Positions 37,305 to 45,403 are shown, counted from the first letter of the stretch. The stretch: 51,336 nucleotides of DNA from Bacteroidales bacterium (GCA_017616895.1 JAFZXE010000031.1:1-51336), one strand, 5' to 3'. Program-made: numbers and translations. The notes: generated from the sequence alone by a model not told the origin.

Positions 37305-38342
37305 TTATTTGTTGAATATCTTCTGCCAGTTCTTGTATTCGCGATCTTTCCATGCGCCGTTGTGATAGACGTAGGAGGCAATAGCGGGGATAACGGTGGT
37401 ACCTTCGGCATAGACCATCTGCTGCAGTTCTTCGCTCACCTTGCCCCAGCTGCCGGCTTCGAGCAGAGTGCTGGAAGAGCAGGCACCGTCACGCACGTCG
37501 GCAACGGTTATCTGGATGGCGTATTTGTGCATAGGCACCTCGTGTCCGAGAATCTCGGCGCACACAACGGTGTCCTGTGCGAAGTTCTTAGGCGTACCGC
37601 CGCCCACCATGAACAATCCCGTCTGCGAGGCGGACATCTTGATACGGGTAAGTTCGACGAAGTCGCACACCGAGTCGATGCTCAGGTATTTCTCGCCCTT
37701 GTTGGCGCGCTCCCACTGGTGTTTTCCGATGCCGAAACCTGCGCTGCTGTCGCTGAAAGCGGGGCAGAAGATAGGCACTCCGCACTCGTAGCAGGTCTGT
37801 ATCAGGCTGTCTTTCTTCACGGCGCGGCCGTTGTGCAGCCATTTACCCAGCTCATACAGGAACTCGCGGCTGCTGTACGGACGAGCTTCAAGCATGTTGG
37901 AAAGCTCGTAGGTGGCGTTGTCGCAAGCCTGCAGCTCTTCCTCGTCGATGAAGGTATCGTAGATACGGTCGATATAAAGCTCACGCAGAACGGTGTCGGG
38001 TATGACATTCTCCTTTGTGCCCACATAGTGTTTGAAGCCCAAGGCCTCGAAGAGGTCCATATCGATGATTGAGGCGCCGGTGGAAACGACGACGTCGATC
38101 ATCTTGTTTTTCACCATATCCACATAAACCTGCATGCAGCCAGCGGCACTGGTCGAGCCGGCGAGGGTGAGGATGTTGGTGCAGTCATGCTCTTTGCACA
38201 TCATGGTCAGGATGTCGGCAGCACGGGCGGTGTCGCGACTGGTGAACGACATACCGCGCATAGCGTCGATAAGTTCTGTGGAATCGTACTTCTTGATGTC
38301 GATGTGTTTGATGGTTTCTTTTAAAAGATCTTTCTTTTCCAT
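37305..38342 (-). CDS. Deoxyhypusine synthase family protein
   Basis: 345 residues of the deoxyhypusine synthase (DHS) fold. In eukaryotes and archaea DHS uses NAD and spermidine to modify a lysine of eIF5A; bacteria have no eIF5A, and bacterial homologues are thought to make homospermidine or other polyamines. NAD-binding features are present (LTLAGSTSAAGCMQVYVDMV ~59-78, VSTGASIIDMD ~86-96, FMVGGGTPKNFAQD ~244-257). The catalytic lysine that forms the enzyme-butylimine intermediate is conserved as K301 in AGSWGKVS. The usual DHS loop before it is changed to ACSSSTLLE. ATG 38342 is clear. It lies 73 bases after dnaB and before the desulfidase gene. Substrate unknown. Confidence 0.9.
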   Translation of the reverse strand: MEKKDLLKETIKHIDIKKYDSTELIDAMRGMSFTSRDTARAADILTMMCKEHDCTNILTLAGSTSAAGCMQVYVDMVKNKMIDVVVSTGASIIDMDLFEALGFKHYVGTKENVIPDTVLRELYIDRIYDTFIDEEELQACDNATYELSNMLEARPYSSREFLYELGKWLHNGRAVKKDSLIQTCYECGVPIFCPAFSDSSAGFGIGKHQWERANKGEKYLSIDSVCDFVELTRIKMSASQTGLFMVGGGTPKNFAQDTVVCAEILGHEVPMHKYAIQITVADVRDGACSSSTLLEAGSWGKVSEELQQMVYAEGTTVIPAIASYVYHNGAWKDREYKNWQKIFNK

Positions 38343-38388
38343 ATTGTGTTATTTTTGATTATTTCAACTTGAAACCTGAATTCCAATC

Positions 38389-38410
38389 GCCCTGTGCGGG
38401 CACGCACCTA
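38389..38410 (-). repeat. 22-bp palindromic repeat after dnaB, copy 1
   Basis: On the - strand TAGGTGCGTGCCCGCACAGG plus GC, five bases after the dnaB stop. It holds the stem GTGCG-TGCC-CGCAC. An identical copy follows the TPR gene at 41791-41812 in the same orientation relative to its gene. Confidence 0.85.
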
Positions 38411-38415
38411 AAAAC

Positions 38416-39966
38416 TTAGAACGGAACATCGCCGTCGATAGGTGGCGTGTCGTCGTCGGGTGAACTTAAACCGTCTGGGTTGTCGTAATTCACGTCGTTC
38501 ATCTTCGACTCGAATATCTGGATGTGACCGCCGCCACCTTGGTCGAAGCCCTCGTTGACAGGCATCGAGAAAGGACTTGAGTCGTGGTTTTCATCCTCTG
38601 GCAGGTTCTCGAAACGCGCATACTCGCCCACGAAGCGCAGCTGCACCTTGGCCTGCGCACCACTGCGGTGCTTTGCCAAGTTAACCTCGGCAAGTCCTTC
38701 AACCGAATGTCCATCCGCATCCTGGTCGAGGTGGTAGTACTCCGGACGGTATATGAACATCACTATGTCGGCGTCCTGCTCTATGGCGCCCGACTCGCGG
38801 AGGTCGCTAAGCTGTGGTTCCTTCGACCCGCCTCGCGTCTCAACCGCACGGCTGAGCTGCGAAAGTGCCAGTACGGGCAGCGAAAGCTCCTTCGAGAGGG
38901 CTTTAAGCTGACGCGAGATTGTGCTTATCTCCTGCTCGCGGTTGCCGCCGCGCACCATATCGCCGCCTGCCTGCATAAGCTGGAGGTAGTCGATGATGAC
39001 CATCGCCAGGTCGGGATGCTGCTGCTTCAGTCGGCGGCACTTGGCACGAAGCTCGAATATGGTAAGCTGCGGGGTGTCGTCGATGAACAGCGGGGCGTCG
39101 TTGAGCGCCTCCACTCGTGCCGCCATCACTTCACGCTCGCGGTCGGTGAGGAGGTCGCCTTTCTTGAGTCGTGCACCCGATATTTCGGCCGTGCTGGAGA
39201 TAAGTCGCATGGCCAGATCGACGCCCGACATCTCGAGAGAAAAAACGGCGACGGGCTTTCTGAAATCGACGGCTATGTTTTTAGCTATGCTGAGGGCAAA
39301 GGCGGTCTTACCCATACCCGGACGAGCGGCCAAAATGATGAGGGTGCCTGGCTGAAAGCCTGCGGTAACGCGGTCGAGCGCGGTGAAACCCGTCTGCTGA
39401 CCGCTCACGCCACCCTCTTTTTTCTTAAGCTCTTCAATCTGCTTTATGGCGGAAGCCACCAACGAGCCGACCGGCTGGTAGTCGGTGCGGAAGTTCTTGT
39501 CGTTGATGTCCATCAGCTTCTGCTCGGTCGAGTCGAGGAGCCAGACGACATCCGTCGTTTCGTCGTAAGCCTTGGTGATGGTCTCCGTAGAGGTGCGTAT
39601 CAGCTCGCGCTGGATGTATTTCTCGCTGAGGATTCGTGCGTGATACTCGATATGCGCGCTGCTGACAACGTTGTTGGTAAGCTGCGCCACATTGTAGGCT
39701 CCGCCTGCGAGTTCAAGCGTGCCGTCTTTACGGAGCCGCTCGACTACCGTCTGAAGGTCAACCGGATAGGACTCCTGAAAAAGCCTCATGATAGCATCGA
39801 AAATATACTGATGCTCAGGCTTATAGAAATACTCGCGATGCAGGGATTCTATGGAAGTGTTGAGCGCGTTGCTGTCGAGCATGAGCGCACCCAAAACGGC
39901 CTCCTCAATCTCAATAGCCTGCGGCGGTGTCTTACCGTTGAGGTCAAACACCGTGTTGTAATTCAT
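38416..39966 (-). CDS. dnaB: Replicative DNA helicase DnaB
   Basis: A hexameric 5'-3' helicase at the replication fork, 516 residues from the chosen start. The N-terminal domain (PPQAIEIEEAVLGALMLDS, HQYIFDAI) is followed by the RecA-like core: Walker A ARPGMGKTAF near residues 214-223, Walker B MVIIDYLQLM, the QLSRAVETR and LRESGAIEQDADIVMFIYRPEYY segments. The C-terminal tail is acidic (SSPDDDTPPIDGDVPF), a feature of many Bacteroidota DnaB proteins. Start: the frame also has an ATG at 40008, but a -7 box lies at 40014-40021, so transcription would begin at about that codon; M15 at 39966, with AAGGGATAAGAAAAG before it, is preferred. If the RNA is leaderless the protein has 530 residues. 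No intein is present. Confidence 0.96.
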   Translation of the reverse strand: MNYNTVFDLNGKTPPQAIEIEEAVLGALMLDSNALNTSIESLHREYFYKPEHQYIFDAIMRLFQESYPVDLQTVVERLRKDGTLELAGGAYNVAQLTNNVVSSAHIEYHARILSEKYIQRELIRTSTETITKAYDETTDVVWLLDSTEQKLMDINDKNFRTDYQPVGSLVASAIKQIEELKKKEGGVSGQQTGFTALDRVTAGFQPGTLIILAARPGMGKTAFALSIAKNIAVDFRKPVAVFSLEMSGVDLAMRLISSTAEISGARLKKGDLLTDREREVMAARVEALNDAPLFIDDTPQLTIFELRAKCRRLKQQHPDLAMVIIDYLQLMQAGGDMVRGGNREQEISTISRQLKALSKELSLPVLALSQLSRAVETRGGSKEPQLSDLRESGAIEQDADIVMFIYRPEYYHLDQDADGHSVEGLAEVNLAKHRSGAQAKVQLRFVGEYARFENLPEDENHDSSPFSMPVNEGFDQGGGGHIQIFESKMNDVNYDNPDGLSSPDDDTPPIDGDVPF

Positions 39967-40013
39967 TCTTTTCTTATCCCTTACACTAGTTGCCGTTGTG
40001 TTTTCCATAAGTG

Positions 40014-40021
40014 CAAAGGTA
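40014..40021 (-). promoter_or_regulatory. -7 promoter box of dnaB (TACCTTTG)
   Basis: TACCTTTG on the - strand fits TAnnTTTG. It lies 5 bases from the upstream ATG at 40008 and 47 bases from the preferred start, which decides the start choice. Confidence 0.65.
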
Positions 40022-40135
40022 CAACTTTTTTCTTAATTACATTTTCAATCACAATATTTATTTATTGACATGAGGAGAGTGGATATTTATTGAAAAAAAA
40101 TATGTTTTTTTCTTGTTTATGGCGGGAAAAGTTAG

Positions 40136-40143
40136 TATATTTG
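40136..40143 (+). promoter_or_regulatory. -7 promoter box of a small ORF (TATATTTG)
   Basis: TATATTTG with CTTG about 20 bases upstream (40112-40115) as a possible -33 box, 19 bases before an ATG. Confidence 0.5.
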
Positions 40144-40162
40144 TAAGGTCGAAAGGATTATT

Positions 40163-40279
40163 ATGACATATTCCAACGAGATAAATATCAGCCGATTGGA
40201 GTGTATTCTAAGAATACAGCCAATGACTGTGGTCGATTTTTCAGCATTACAAGAAGCTGAAAGACAGTGCCAAGAATAG
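40163..40279 (+). CDS. Possible small protein, 38 aa, unknown
   Basis: An open frame of 38 codons starting MTYSNEINISRLECIL and ending EAERQCQE. Support: a good TATATTTG -7 box 19 bases upstream, an AAAGGA ribosome-binding-like stretch six bases before the ATG, and ordinary codon choice. Against: it is short, has no known motif or membrane helix, and is followed directly by repeat DNA. It could also be the remnant of a longer gene whose 3' part was replaced by repeats, or chance. No function proposed. Confidence 0.35.
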   Translation: MTYSNEINISRLECILRIQPMTVVDFSALQEAERQCQE

Positions 40280-40287
40280 TTCCCCTC

Positions 40288-40340
40288 CGTATCAACGCCG
40301 TATCAACTACGTATTAACTCCGTATCAAGTACGTATCACC
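40288..40340. repeat. 11-bp tandem repeat CGTATCAACTA
   Basis: Units CGTATCAACGC, CGTATCAACTA, CGTATTAACTC, CGTATCAAGTA and a short CGTATCACC, perfectly spaced at 11 bp. Another 11-bp array lies at 50779-50822. Confidence 0.85.
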
Positions 40341-40405
40341 TCTAAGACCCCTTCTATACCCCTCCTATACCCCTTCAGGGTTTCTCCATGGTTGGCTTTA
40401 GGGAG

Positions 40406-40558
40406 GTGTGAAGATGTGAAGATGTGAAGATGTTGAGATGTTAAGATGTTAAGATGTTAAGGTGTGAATGCGTTAGTGCGTTAATGTGTTAGTGCGTTAG
40501 CGTGGGATTGTGGGATTGTGTTAATGCGTTATTGCGTTAGGGGGTTATTGTGTTAGGG
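40406..40558. repeat. Degenerate 8-bp tandem repeats (GATGTGAA, GATGTTAA, GTGCGTTA)
   Basis: An 8-bp array drifts along its length from GATGTGAA through GATGTTAA to GTGCGTTA/GTGTTAAT, ending in GTTAGGGGG-type units. It is G/T-rich on the + strand, about 150 bases just before the TPR promoter. Confidence 0.8.
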
Positions 40559-40621
40559 GGGATTGTTGGCGGATTTGTGGGGTTGGGGAGGGACAAAGTG
40601 TGGCGGTTGTGTTTTTTTTCG

Positions 40622-40629
40622 TATCTTTG
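40622..40629 (+). promoter_or_regulatory. -7 promoter box of the TPR gene (TATCTTTG)
   Basis: A perfect TAnnTTTG 27 bases before the ATG. Confidence 0.75.
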
Positions 40630-40656
40630 CAATTTGTTTGGAACTACGAGCGATAA

Positions 40657-41793
40657 ATGAAACGTGCGCTAACCATACTTGCAGCCATACTGTGGCTTGT
40701 GCCGTACCAACTTGCGGCACAGGAGGATACCATCGTTTCGGGTCTTATAAAGAAGGCCAAGAACGCCGAGGGATTGCACCTTATCGACCTGGCTCAACAA
40801 TACTATGAACAGGCGGTGGCGCTGGAACCTACGACGGCTGAGCCTTACGTGAGCCTCGGGAAACTGATGGAACGGCAGGAGCACTACCAGAACGCGATTG
40901 ACCTTTACCGCAAGGCGATTGGCTACGACGCGAACTCGGCTGAGGCCTACGAACACCTCGCCTACTGCCTGACGGAGAAAGAGAAATACGACGAGGCGGA
41001 ACAGGCGGCACAGAAAGCGATTGAACTGAACCCCAAGTCGGCGTCGGCAATGGCGTCGATGGCGCTGGTGTTCAACTCGCGAGGCAGCAACACCAACGCG
41101 CTGACTTGGGCGAAACGCGCGGTGGAGGCCGACCCGAAATACAGCCGCGGGTATAACGTGTGGGGCATAATCTGCTACAGCCGAGGCAACGACGCGGAGG
41201 CGATAGGACACTTCAAGAAGGCCATAGCCACAGAGCCAGAGAACATAGACGCATACGCCAACATCGGCACCATGTTCTGCATCCGCAACAACTTCGAATC
41301 GGCGCTGATATATCTGAAGAAGGGTTTGCAGAAAGAGCCAAAGTCGATAAAGCTGTACTACTGCCTGGGGTGGGCATACCGACTCAAGGGCGACCGTGCG
41401 ATGGCGATACAATGCTATGAGACCATCATCAACTACGACAGCCTTTACGTCAAGGCTTATAACCGCCTGGGCGAAATATACAACGACAAAGCCGACTACG
41501 ACCGCTCTATCGCCTACCACAAGAAGGCAACCCGCATAGCGCCCGACGACCCCAACGGTTTCAAGGGCATGGGCAAGACCTACTCGGACAAGGGCGACTA
41601 CCCGAAGGCACTCCACTCCTACCAGAAGGCGGTGCTGATAAACGACAAAGACCACGAGACATACTGCCTGATGGCGGAACTATACCAAAGACAGGGCAAC
41701 AGCCAGAGAGAGATGAACTCGTACAAGAAAGCGGCCAAACTGGGCAACAAAAAAGCCCAACAATGGCTGGTGAAACGCGGAGCAACGTGGTAG
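40657..41793 (+). CDS. Exported tetratricopeptide-repeat protein
   Basis: 378 residues. A signal peptide (RALTILAAILWLVPYQLAAQ) is followed by tandem TPR units over ~25-370, each with the usual A/Y/G pattern, for example AEAYEHLAYCLTEKEKYDEA, IDAYANIGTMFCIRNNFESA and VKAYNRLGEIYNDKADYDRS; about ten units can be counted. It probably acts as a periplasmic protein-protein scaffold; partner unknown. ATG 40657 follows the TATCTTTG box by 27 bases. The stop codon TAG is the first triplet of the 22-bp palindromic repeat (41791-41812). der follows after a repeat-filled 150-base spacer and may or may not be co-transcribed. Confidence 0.9.
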   Translation: MKRALTILAAILWLVPYQLAAQEDTIVSGLIKKAKNAEGLHLIDLAQQYYEQAVALEPTTAEPYVSLGKLMERQEHYQNAIDLYRKAIGYDANSAEAYEHLAYCLTEKEKYDEAEQAAQKAIELNPKSASAMASMALVFNSRGSNTNALTWAKRAVEADPKYSRGYNVWGIICYSRGNDAEAIGHFKKAIATEPENIDAYANIGTMFCIRNNFESALIYLKKGLQKEPKSIKLYYCLGWAYRLKGDRAMAIQCYETIINYDSLYVKAYNRLGEIYNDKADYDRSIAYHKKATRIAPDDPNGFKGMGKTYSDKGDYPKALHSYQKAVLINDKDHETYCLMAELYQRQGNSQREMNSYKKAAKLGNKKAQQWLVKRGATW

Positions 41794-41812
41794 GTGCGTG
41801 CCCGCACAGGGC
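41791..41812 (+). repeat. 22-bp palindromic repeat after the TPR gene, copy 2
   Basis: TAGGTGCGTGCCCGCACAGG plus GC, identical to the copy after dnaB. Here the gene's own stop codon is the first TAG of the repeat. Confidence 0.85.
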
Positions 41813-41813
41813 A

Positions 41814-41853
41814 ATTTTGAATTTTGAACTTTGAATTTTGAATTTTTGAACCC
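41814..41853. repeat. Heptamer repeat TTTTGAA
   Basis: Units ATTTTGA, ATTTTGA, ACTTTGA, ATTTTGA and a longer variant. The same unit recurs at 48250-48282, 50838-50860 and 51190-51222. Confidence 0.8.
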
Positions 41854-41909
41854 TTAAACACTCGCCCCCCTTGAACTCTTTGAACTCTTGAACAAAAACA
41901 CCCGCAACT

Positions 41910-41942
41910 CACTTAAAACTTAAAACTTACAGCTTAAAACTT
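41910..41942. repeat. Dispersed ~30-bp spacer element, copy 2
   Basis: CACTTAAAACTTAAAACTTA followed by CAGCTTAAAACTT, ending 3 bases before the der ATG; related to 1283-1314 and, inverted, to 50891-50919. Confidence 0.75.
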
Positions 41943-41945
41943 AAC

Positions 41946-43253
41946 ATGAGCAACATAGTAGCAATAGTAGGACGGCCTAATGTGGGCAAATCGACGCTTT
42001 TCAACCGCCTGACGGGCGAGCGAAAGGCTATTGTCGATAGCGTGAGCGGCGTGACAAGAGACCGCCAGTACGGCCACAGCGACTGGAACGGCAAGCAGTT
42101 CTCCGTCATAGACACGGGCGGCTATGTGGTCGGCGGCGACGACACGTTTGAGACGGAAATAAGGCGGCAGGTACAGCTGGCAATCGACGAGGCCGACGTG
42201 ATACTCTTCTTGGTGGATGTGCGCGAAGGGCTCACCCCGATGGACGAAGACGTGGCGGCTATGCTGCGCAAGACAACGAAGAAGGTGCTGCTGGTGGCGA
42301 ACAAGGTTGACGACACCAACGTTGCAAACGACGTGGCCGAGTTCTACCAGCTGGGGCTTGGCGAGATATATCCCATCGCAGGCATCAGCGGAAGCGGCAC
42401 GGGCGACCTGCTCGACGAGGTGGTCAAAGACTTCAAAGATGTGGAAATCGACAACGGCGACAATCTGCCGAGAATAGCGGTGGTGGGAAGGCCCAACGTG
42501 GGCAAGTCGTCGTTTATCAACATGATAACCGGACAGGACCGCAATATCGTGACACCGATTGCTGGCACCACTCGCGACTCGATATACACCCACTACAACA
42601 TGTTCGGCTTCGACTTCAACTTCGTCGATACCGCCGGCCTCCGCAAGAAAAGCAAGGTGGAGGAAGACCTGGAGTTCTACTCGGTGATGAGGTCGATACG
42701 CGCCATAGAGAACAGCGACGTCTGCATCCTTATGCTCGACGCTTCGCAAGGCATTGAACAACAGGATTTGAACATATTCTCGCTGGTGAGCCGCAACAAC
42801 AAAGGCGTGGTGGTGGTTGCCAACAAATGGGACCTGATTGAGAAAAGCAACCAGACCCACAAGGAGTTCGAGCAGATGATACGCGAACGCATCTCACCCT
42901 TCGAGGATGTTCCCATCATCTTCACGTCAGTCATAAACAAACAACGCATATTCAAGGTATTGGAAGCAGCCAAACAGGTATATGAGGCCCGCAGTCGCAG
43001 GATAAGCACCGCCGAGCTGAACGAAAAGCTGCTACCGATTGTAAAGGAACAGAACCCACCGCCGGCAGTCAAAGGCAAATGGGTAAAAATAAAATACATC
43101 ACACAACTGCCAACCGCCTACCCACAATTCGTGTTTTTCTGCAACCTACCGCAGTATGTCAGAGACCCTTACAAACGATTTGTAGAGAATCGGATGAGAG
43201 AGCTGTGGGATTTCCACGGGGTTCCGATGACAATTTATTTCAGAGAAAAATAA
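41946..43253 (+). CDS. der: Ribosome biogenesis GTPase Der (EngA)
   Basis: A double-GTPase of 435 residues that acts in 50S subunit maturation. G domain 1: G1 GRPNVGKST at 9-17, SGVTRD switch, DTGGY G3, NKVD G4 at ~118. G domain 2: GRPNVGKSS at ~181-189, [18 protein letters not shown] at ~297. A KH-like C-terminal domain follows ([15 protein letters not shown] ... [11 protein letters not shown]). ATG 41946 is followed at once by [11 protein letters not shown], so the start is firm. No promoter box is visible in the repeat-filled spacer; it may be read from the TPR promoter. The sigma factor gene starts 52 bases after its stop. Confidence 0.97.
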   Translation: MSNIVAIVGRPNVGKSTLFNRLTGERKAIVDSVSGVTRDRQYGHSDWNGKQFSVIDTGGYVVGGDDTFETEIRRQVQLAIDEADVILFLVDVREGLTPMDEDVAAMLRKTTKKVLLVANKVDDTNVANDVAEFYQLGLGEIYPIAGISGSGTGDLLDEVVKDFKDVEIDNGDNLPRIAVVGRPNVGKSSFINMITGQDRNIVTPIAGTTRDSIYTHYNMFGFDFNFVDTAGLRKKSKVEEDLEFYSVMRSIRAIENSDVCILMLDASQGIEQQDLNIFSLVSRNNKGVVVVANKWDLIEKSNQTHKEFEQMIRERISPFEDVPIIFTSVINKQRIFKVLEAAKQVYEARSRRISTAELNEKLLPIVKEQNPPPAVKGKWVKIKYITQLPTAYPQFVFFCNLPQYVRDPYKRFVENRMRELWDFHGVPMTIYFREK

Positions 43254-43305
43254 TAAAAGTTGCAAGTTTTTTCGCAATAGTAGTACTTATAATAAGCAAA
43301 GGCCA

Positions 43306-43836
43306 GTGAGCGAACAAGAACTCATACAGAAAATCCTGGACGGAAAGACAGACCTTTTTGCACAGATAGTGGATGAGAATCAGATGAATGTGGTGAATCT
43401 GTGCTACAAGCTGTGCGGAAACAGGCTGGACATAGACGAGGTGACACAACAGGTGTTCGTTGAGCTATACCAAGCGCTGCCAAGATTCAGGAACGAGTCG
43501 AAACTGAGCACGTTCATATACCGGATAACGGTGAACGTAGTGTCGAAAATGCTCTCGAGAGAGAAAAGGATAGTGCCGGAGGACGACAGCTCCAGATTCG
43601 ACCAAATGAGCGAGGACAGAAACATTGAAGAGGACATCATATACAACGAGAAAGTAACACAACTGCAAAACGCAATACAAAAACTAAAAGAAGACCAGAG
43701 AACAGCCCTAGTGCTCTACACATTTGAAGAAAAGTCGTACAACGAGATAGCCGAATCGATGGGCTGGAGCCTGGCAAAAGTGGAATCGCTGATATTCCGC
43801 GCAAAGAATAACCTAAGAAAAATGCTAGTGAAATGA
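43306..43836 (+). CDS. RNA polymerase ECF sigma factor
   Basis: 176 residues with the two-domain sigma-70 layout: region 2 at ~20-90 (LCYKLCGNRLDIDEVTQQVFVELYQALPRF, KLSTFIYRITVNVV) and region 4 at ~120-172 (LKEDQRTALVLYTFEEKSYNEIAE, SLAKVESLIFRAKNNLRKML). The start is GTG at 43306, the only one that keeps region 2 intact. Its stop overlaps the next gene's start as ATGA, so production of the sigma factor and its likely anti-sigma factor is coupled. With the downstream Spy/CpxP-like gene this is a probable envelope stress unit. No own promoter is obvious, so it may depend on der transcription or on autoregulation. Confidence 0.93.
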   Translation: MSEQELIQKILDGKTDLFAQIVDENQMNVVNLCYKLCGNRLDIDEVTQQVFVELYQALPRFRNESKLSTFIYRITVNVVSKMLSREKRIVPEDDSSRFDQMSEDRNIEEDIIYNEKVTQLQNAIQKLKEDQRTALVLYTFEEKSYNEIAESMGWSLAKVESLIFRAKNNLRKMLVK

Positions 43837-44195
43837 AATACACTGAAACAGAACTGGAAAAAGCACTCAACGAACTGGCCAAGGCTAAGTATGCCAGACA
43901 GGTAGATGTGGTGGACCAGGTGATGGAGCGCCTGAAAGAGGCTGAAAACAAAGAAAAATTCAGCATAAAGAGAGAACGTCGCGTGCGCTGGACAATCGGA
44001 ACCATGAGCCTCGCAGCCGCATCGGTGGCCCTGCTGCTGTTTATCGGAAACAGCTCTTCGTCGCAGGCTCAGAACGAGAACGACGGCATGGCGAAATTCA
44101 TCTCTGAGATTTACAACCGCCAAAACCAGGCCGACGTGGTCTATTACGCACCCGACTATATCGACATACTCCTGGATATAGACGAAACTATCTGA
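43833..44195 (+). CDS. Putative anti-sigma factor, single-pass membrane protein
   Basis: 120 residues; no named domain recognised. Residues 1-55 are charged and helical (ALNELAKAKYARQVDVVDQV, ERLKEAENKEKF) and would lie in the cytoplasm; one membrane helix covers ~53-72 (IGTMSLAAASVALLLFIGN); the rest (~75-120) would be periplasmic, ending YYAPDYIDILLDIDETI. This topology and the 4-base overlap with the ECF sigma gene are typical of anti-sigma factors. It lacks the zinc-binding HxxxCxxC motif of the ZAS group. Annotated from topology and context only. Confidence 0.65.
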   Translation: MKYTETELEKALNELAKAKYARQVDVVDQVMERLKEAENKEKFSIKRERRVRWTIGTMSLAAASVALLLFIGNSSSSQAQNENDGMAKFISEIYNRQNQADVVYYAPDYIDILLDIDETI

Positions 44196-44209
44196 CCGTA
44201 GATTGAGTC

Positions 44210-44662
44210 ATGAAAAGAATTGCAGCGATAGTACTTTTCTGCGCGATAGCCAGCGTGACTATGGCGCAGTCAGGATATGACAACGCCTATACGCCGCCTG
44301 ATGTTGCAAAATTTGTGAAAACTCTGACGAAGCAACAGCAGGAAGAGCTGAAAGCGGTTACAACTGAAAGCAAGAAAACGCTGGAAGAATACCGCAGGCA
44401 ACTGATCGATATGCACAAAGAGATTCAGCACTACTACGGCTTGCCGGGCGACAGAAGCTCGGAGCTGTTTCCTCTTTATGCCCAACGGTCAGCCCTATAC
44501 GTCAAAATCGACCAGGCGAAATACCGCACAAAGATGCGCATTGACAAAATCCTGACCGAAGATCAACAGAAAGAGCTACGGGAAAACCTCGAACATGAGC
44601 GTCAGAAACGCGAAATCAAAAAGCAGCTGACCATGTTCCTGCACCCCTCAACCCAGAAATAG
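44210..44662 (+). CDS. Spy/CpxP-like periplasmic protein with LTxxQ motifs
   Basis: 150 residues. Signal peptide KRIAAIVLFCAIASVTMAQ, then a mostly helical, highly charged chain with two LTxxQ motifs, LTKQQQEEL (~39-47) and LTEDQQKEL (~117-125), the hallmark of the CpxP/Spy/ZraP family of periplasmic chaperones and metal or envelope-stress sensors. Between them lies a coiled-coil-like segment (ESKKTLEEYRRQLIDMHKEI). It is third in the sigma/anti-sigma unit, 14 bases after the second gene, with a terminator 29 bases downstream. It is a plausible feedback sensor or effector of the sigma factor. Confidence 0.75.
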   Translation: MKRIAAIVLFCAIASVTMAQSGYDNAYTPPDVAKFVKTLTKQQQEELKAVTTESKKTLEEYRRQLIDMHKEIQHYYGLPGDRSSELFPLYAQRSALYVKIDQAKYRTKMRIDKILTEDQQKELRENLEHERQKREIKKQLTMFLHPSTQK

Positions 44663-44691
44663 CAGACAAAGAAAACAATAGCAGACACAAT

Positions 44692-44727
44692 AAAAAAGAG
44701 AGGACAGCAAAACTGCCTCTCTTTTTT
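44692..44727. terminator. Bidirectional intrinsic terminator
   Basis: AAAAAAGAGAGG-A-CAG paired with CTG-CCTCTCTTTTTT around a CAAAA loop, with A/T runs on both sides, between the convergent Spy-like and DUF3267 genes. Confidence 0.85.
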
Positions 44728-44743
44728 ATTTCCTTCCCATATA

Positions 44744-45331
44744 TTACATCGTACATCCAACATCAGACTTCTTACGATACACCACATATCCGGCTTCGGT
44801 AGGGTGGTCGTAGATGAGTGCGTCTTTCGGCTCGTGGCGGATTTTCCATATTATCATTATGTCGCCTATCGCACAAACGATAAATATGACTCCGAACACA
44901 AGCCAGAAGGTACTACCTACGGCGATAGCGATTATTGTCGGCATGATGCCCAACAGAAGCAGCGGCATAAGGCCACCTATGACGTAATGGTTCTTCCGCA
45001 TCGGCACATCGATGTGACAGTAAACCGCTCCCGACATCGTACCGAAAGCCAGATGGCTGAACGACTGACGAGTGACCAGAATCCAAGTCAAGCCGTGAAT
45101 CAACTCGTGTACGACAATTCCAACCACTATCGCGATAAATAGCCATAAGGCGTTACCCATACCGTTCCACTCGAAAGAGTGCCACACCTTATAGTATATG
45201 TATGCACACAAGCCGCCAACGATGATGAGAAAAGGGATGCTGATGAGATTGGCTGCAAGTATGCTTATCGTTTTCTGTTCATATTCATAGCCCTCGACGT
45301 CGGGTATCGGTTCTGCCTGTTTTGTGCGCAT
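44744..45331 (-). CDS. DUF3267 membrane protein, putative zinc metalloprotease
   Basis: A membrane protein of 195 residues with four hydrophobic segments. The second ends in VGIVVHELIHGLTW, an HExxH zinc-protease motif (H75, E76, H79) buried at the membrane face, as in the DUF3267 family and site-2-type proteases. A later segment GGLMPLLLLGIMPTIIAIAVG could carry the third ligand region, but no clear third metal ligand can be named. The start at 45331 was chosen because the -7 box at 45365-45372 overlaps the first codons of the longer frame (45367), so the transcript cannot include them. Substrate unknown. A divergent promoter for the lipoprotein gene lies 30 bases away. Confidence 0.82.
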   Translation of the reverse strand: MRTKQAEPIPDVEGYEYEQKTISILAANLISIPFLIIVGGLCAYIYYKVWHSFEWNGMGNALWLFIAIVVGIVVHELIHGLTWILVTRQSFSHLAFGTMSGAVYCHIDVPMRKNHYVIGGLMPLLLLGIMPTIIAIAVGSTFWLVFGVIFIVCAIGDIMIIWKIRHEPKDALIYDHPTEAGYVVYRKKSDVGCTM

Positions 45332-45364
45332 AATGCCAAGTTTTTTGGGGAATTCTGTTTTTTG

Positions 45365-45372
45365 CAAAGATA
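45365..45372 (-). promoter_or_regulatory. -7 promoter box of the DUF3267 gene (TATCTTTG)
   Basis: A perfect TAnnTTTG on the - strand, 34 bases before the chosen start. Confidence 0.7.
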
Positions 45373-45403
45373 CACCATATTTCCGTATATCGAATAATTT
45401 GTT

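Larger units (their letters stand above)
40009..40656. other. Long spacer dnaB / TPR gene
   Basis: Holds the dnaB promoter (-), one possible 38-codon ORF with its own promoter (+), about 270 bases of degenerate 8-11 bp repeats (40288-40558), and the TPR gene promoter (+). No other gene is seen. Confidence 0.75.

Noticed and set aside
37241-37411. 57-codon N-terminal extension of the desulfidase-like enzyme
   Set aside because: It is encoded by GTTGATAT repeat DNA and overlaps the upstream gene; the family starts at MDDCTRRQL.
38584-40068. 494-codon + strand frame opposite dnaB
   Set aside because: dnaB is unmistakable on the other strand and the antisense translation has no recognisable features.
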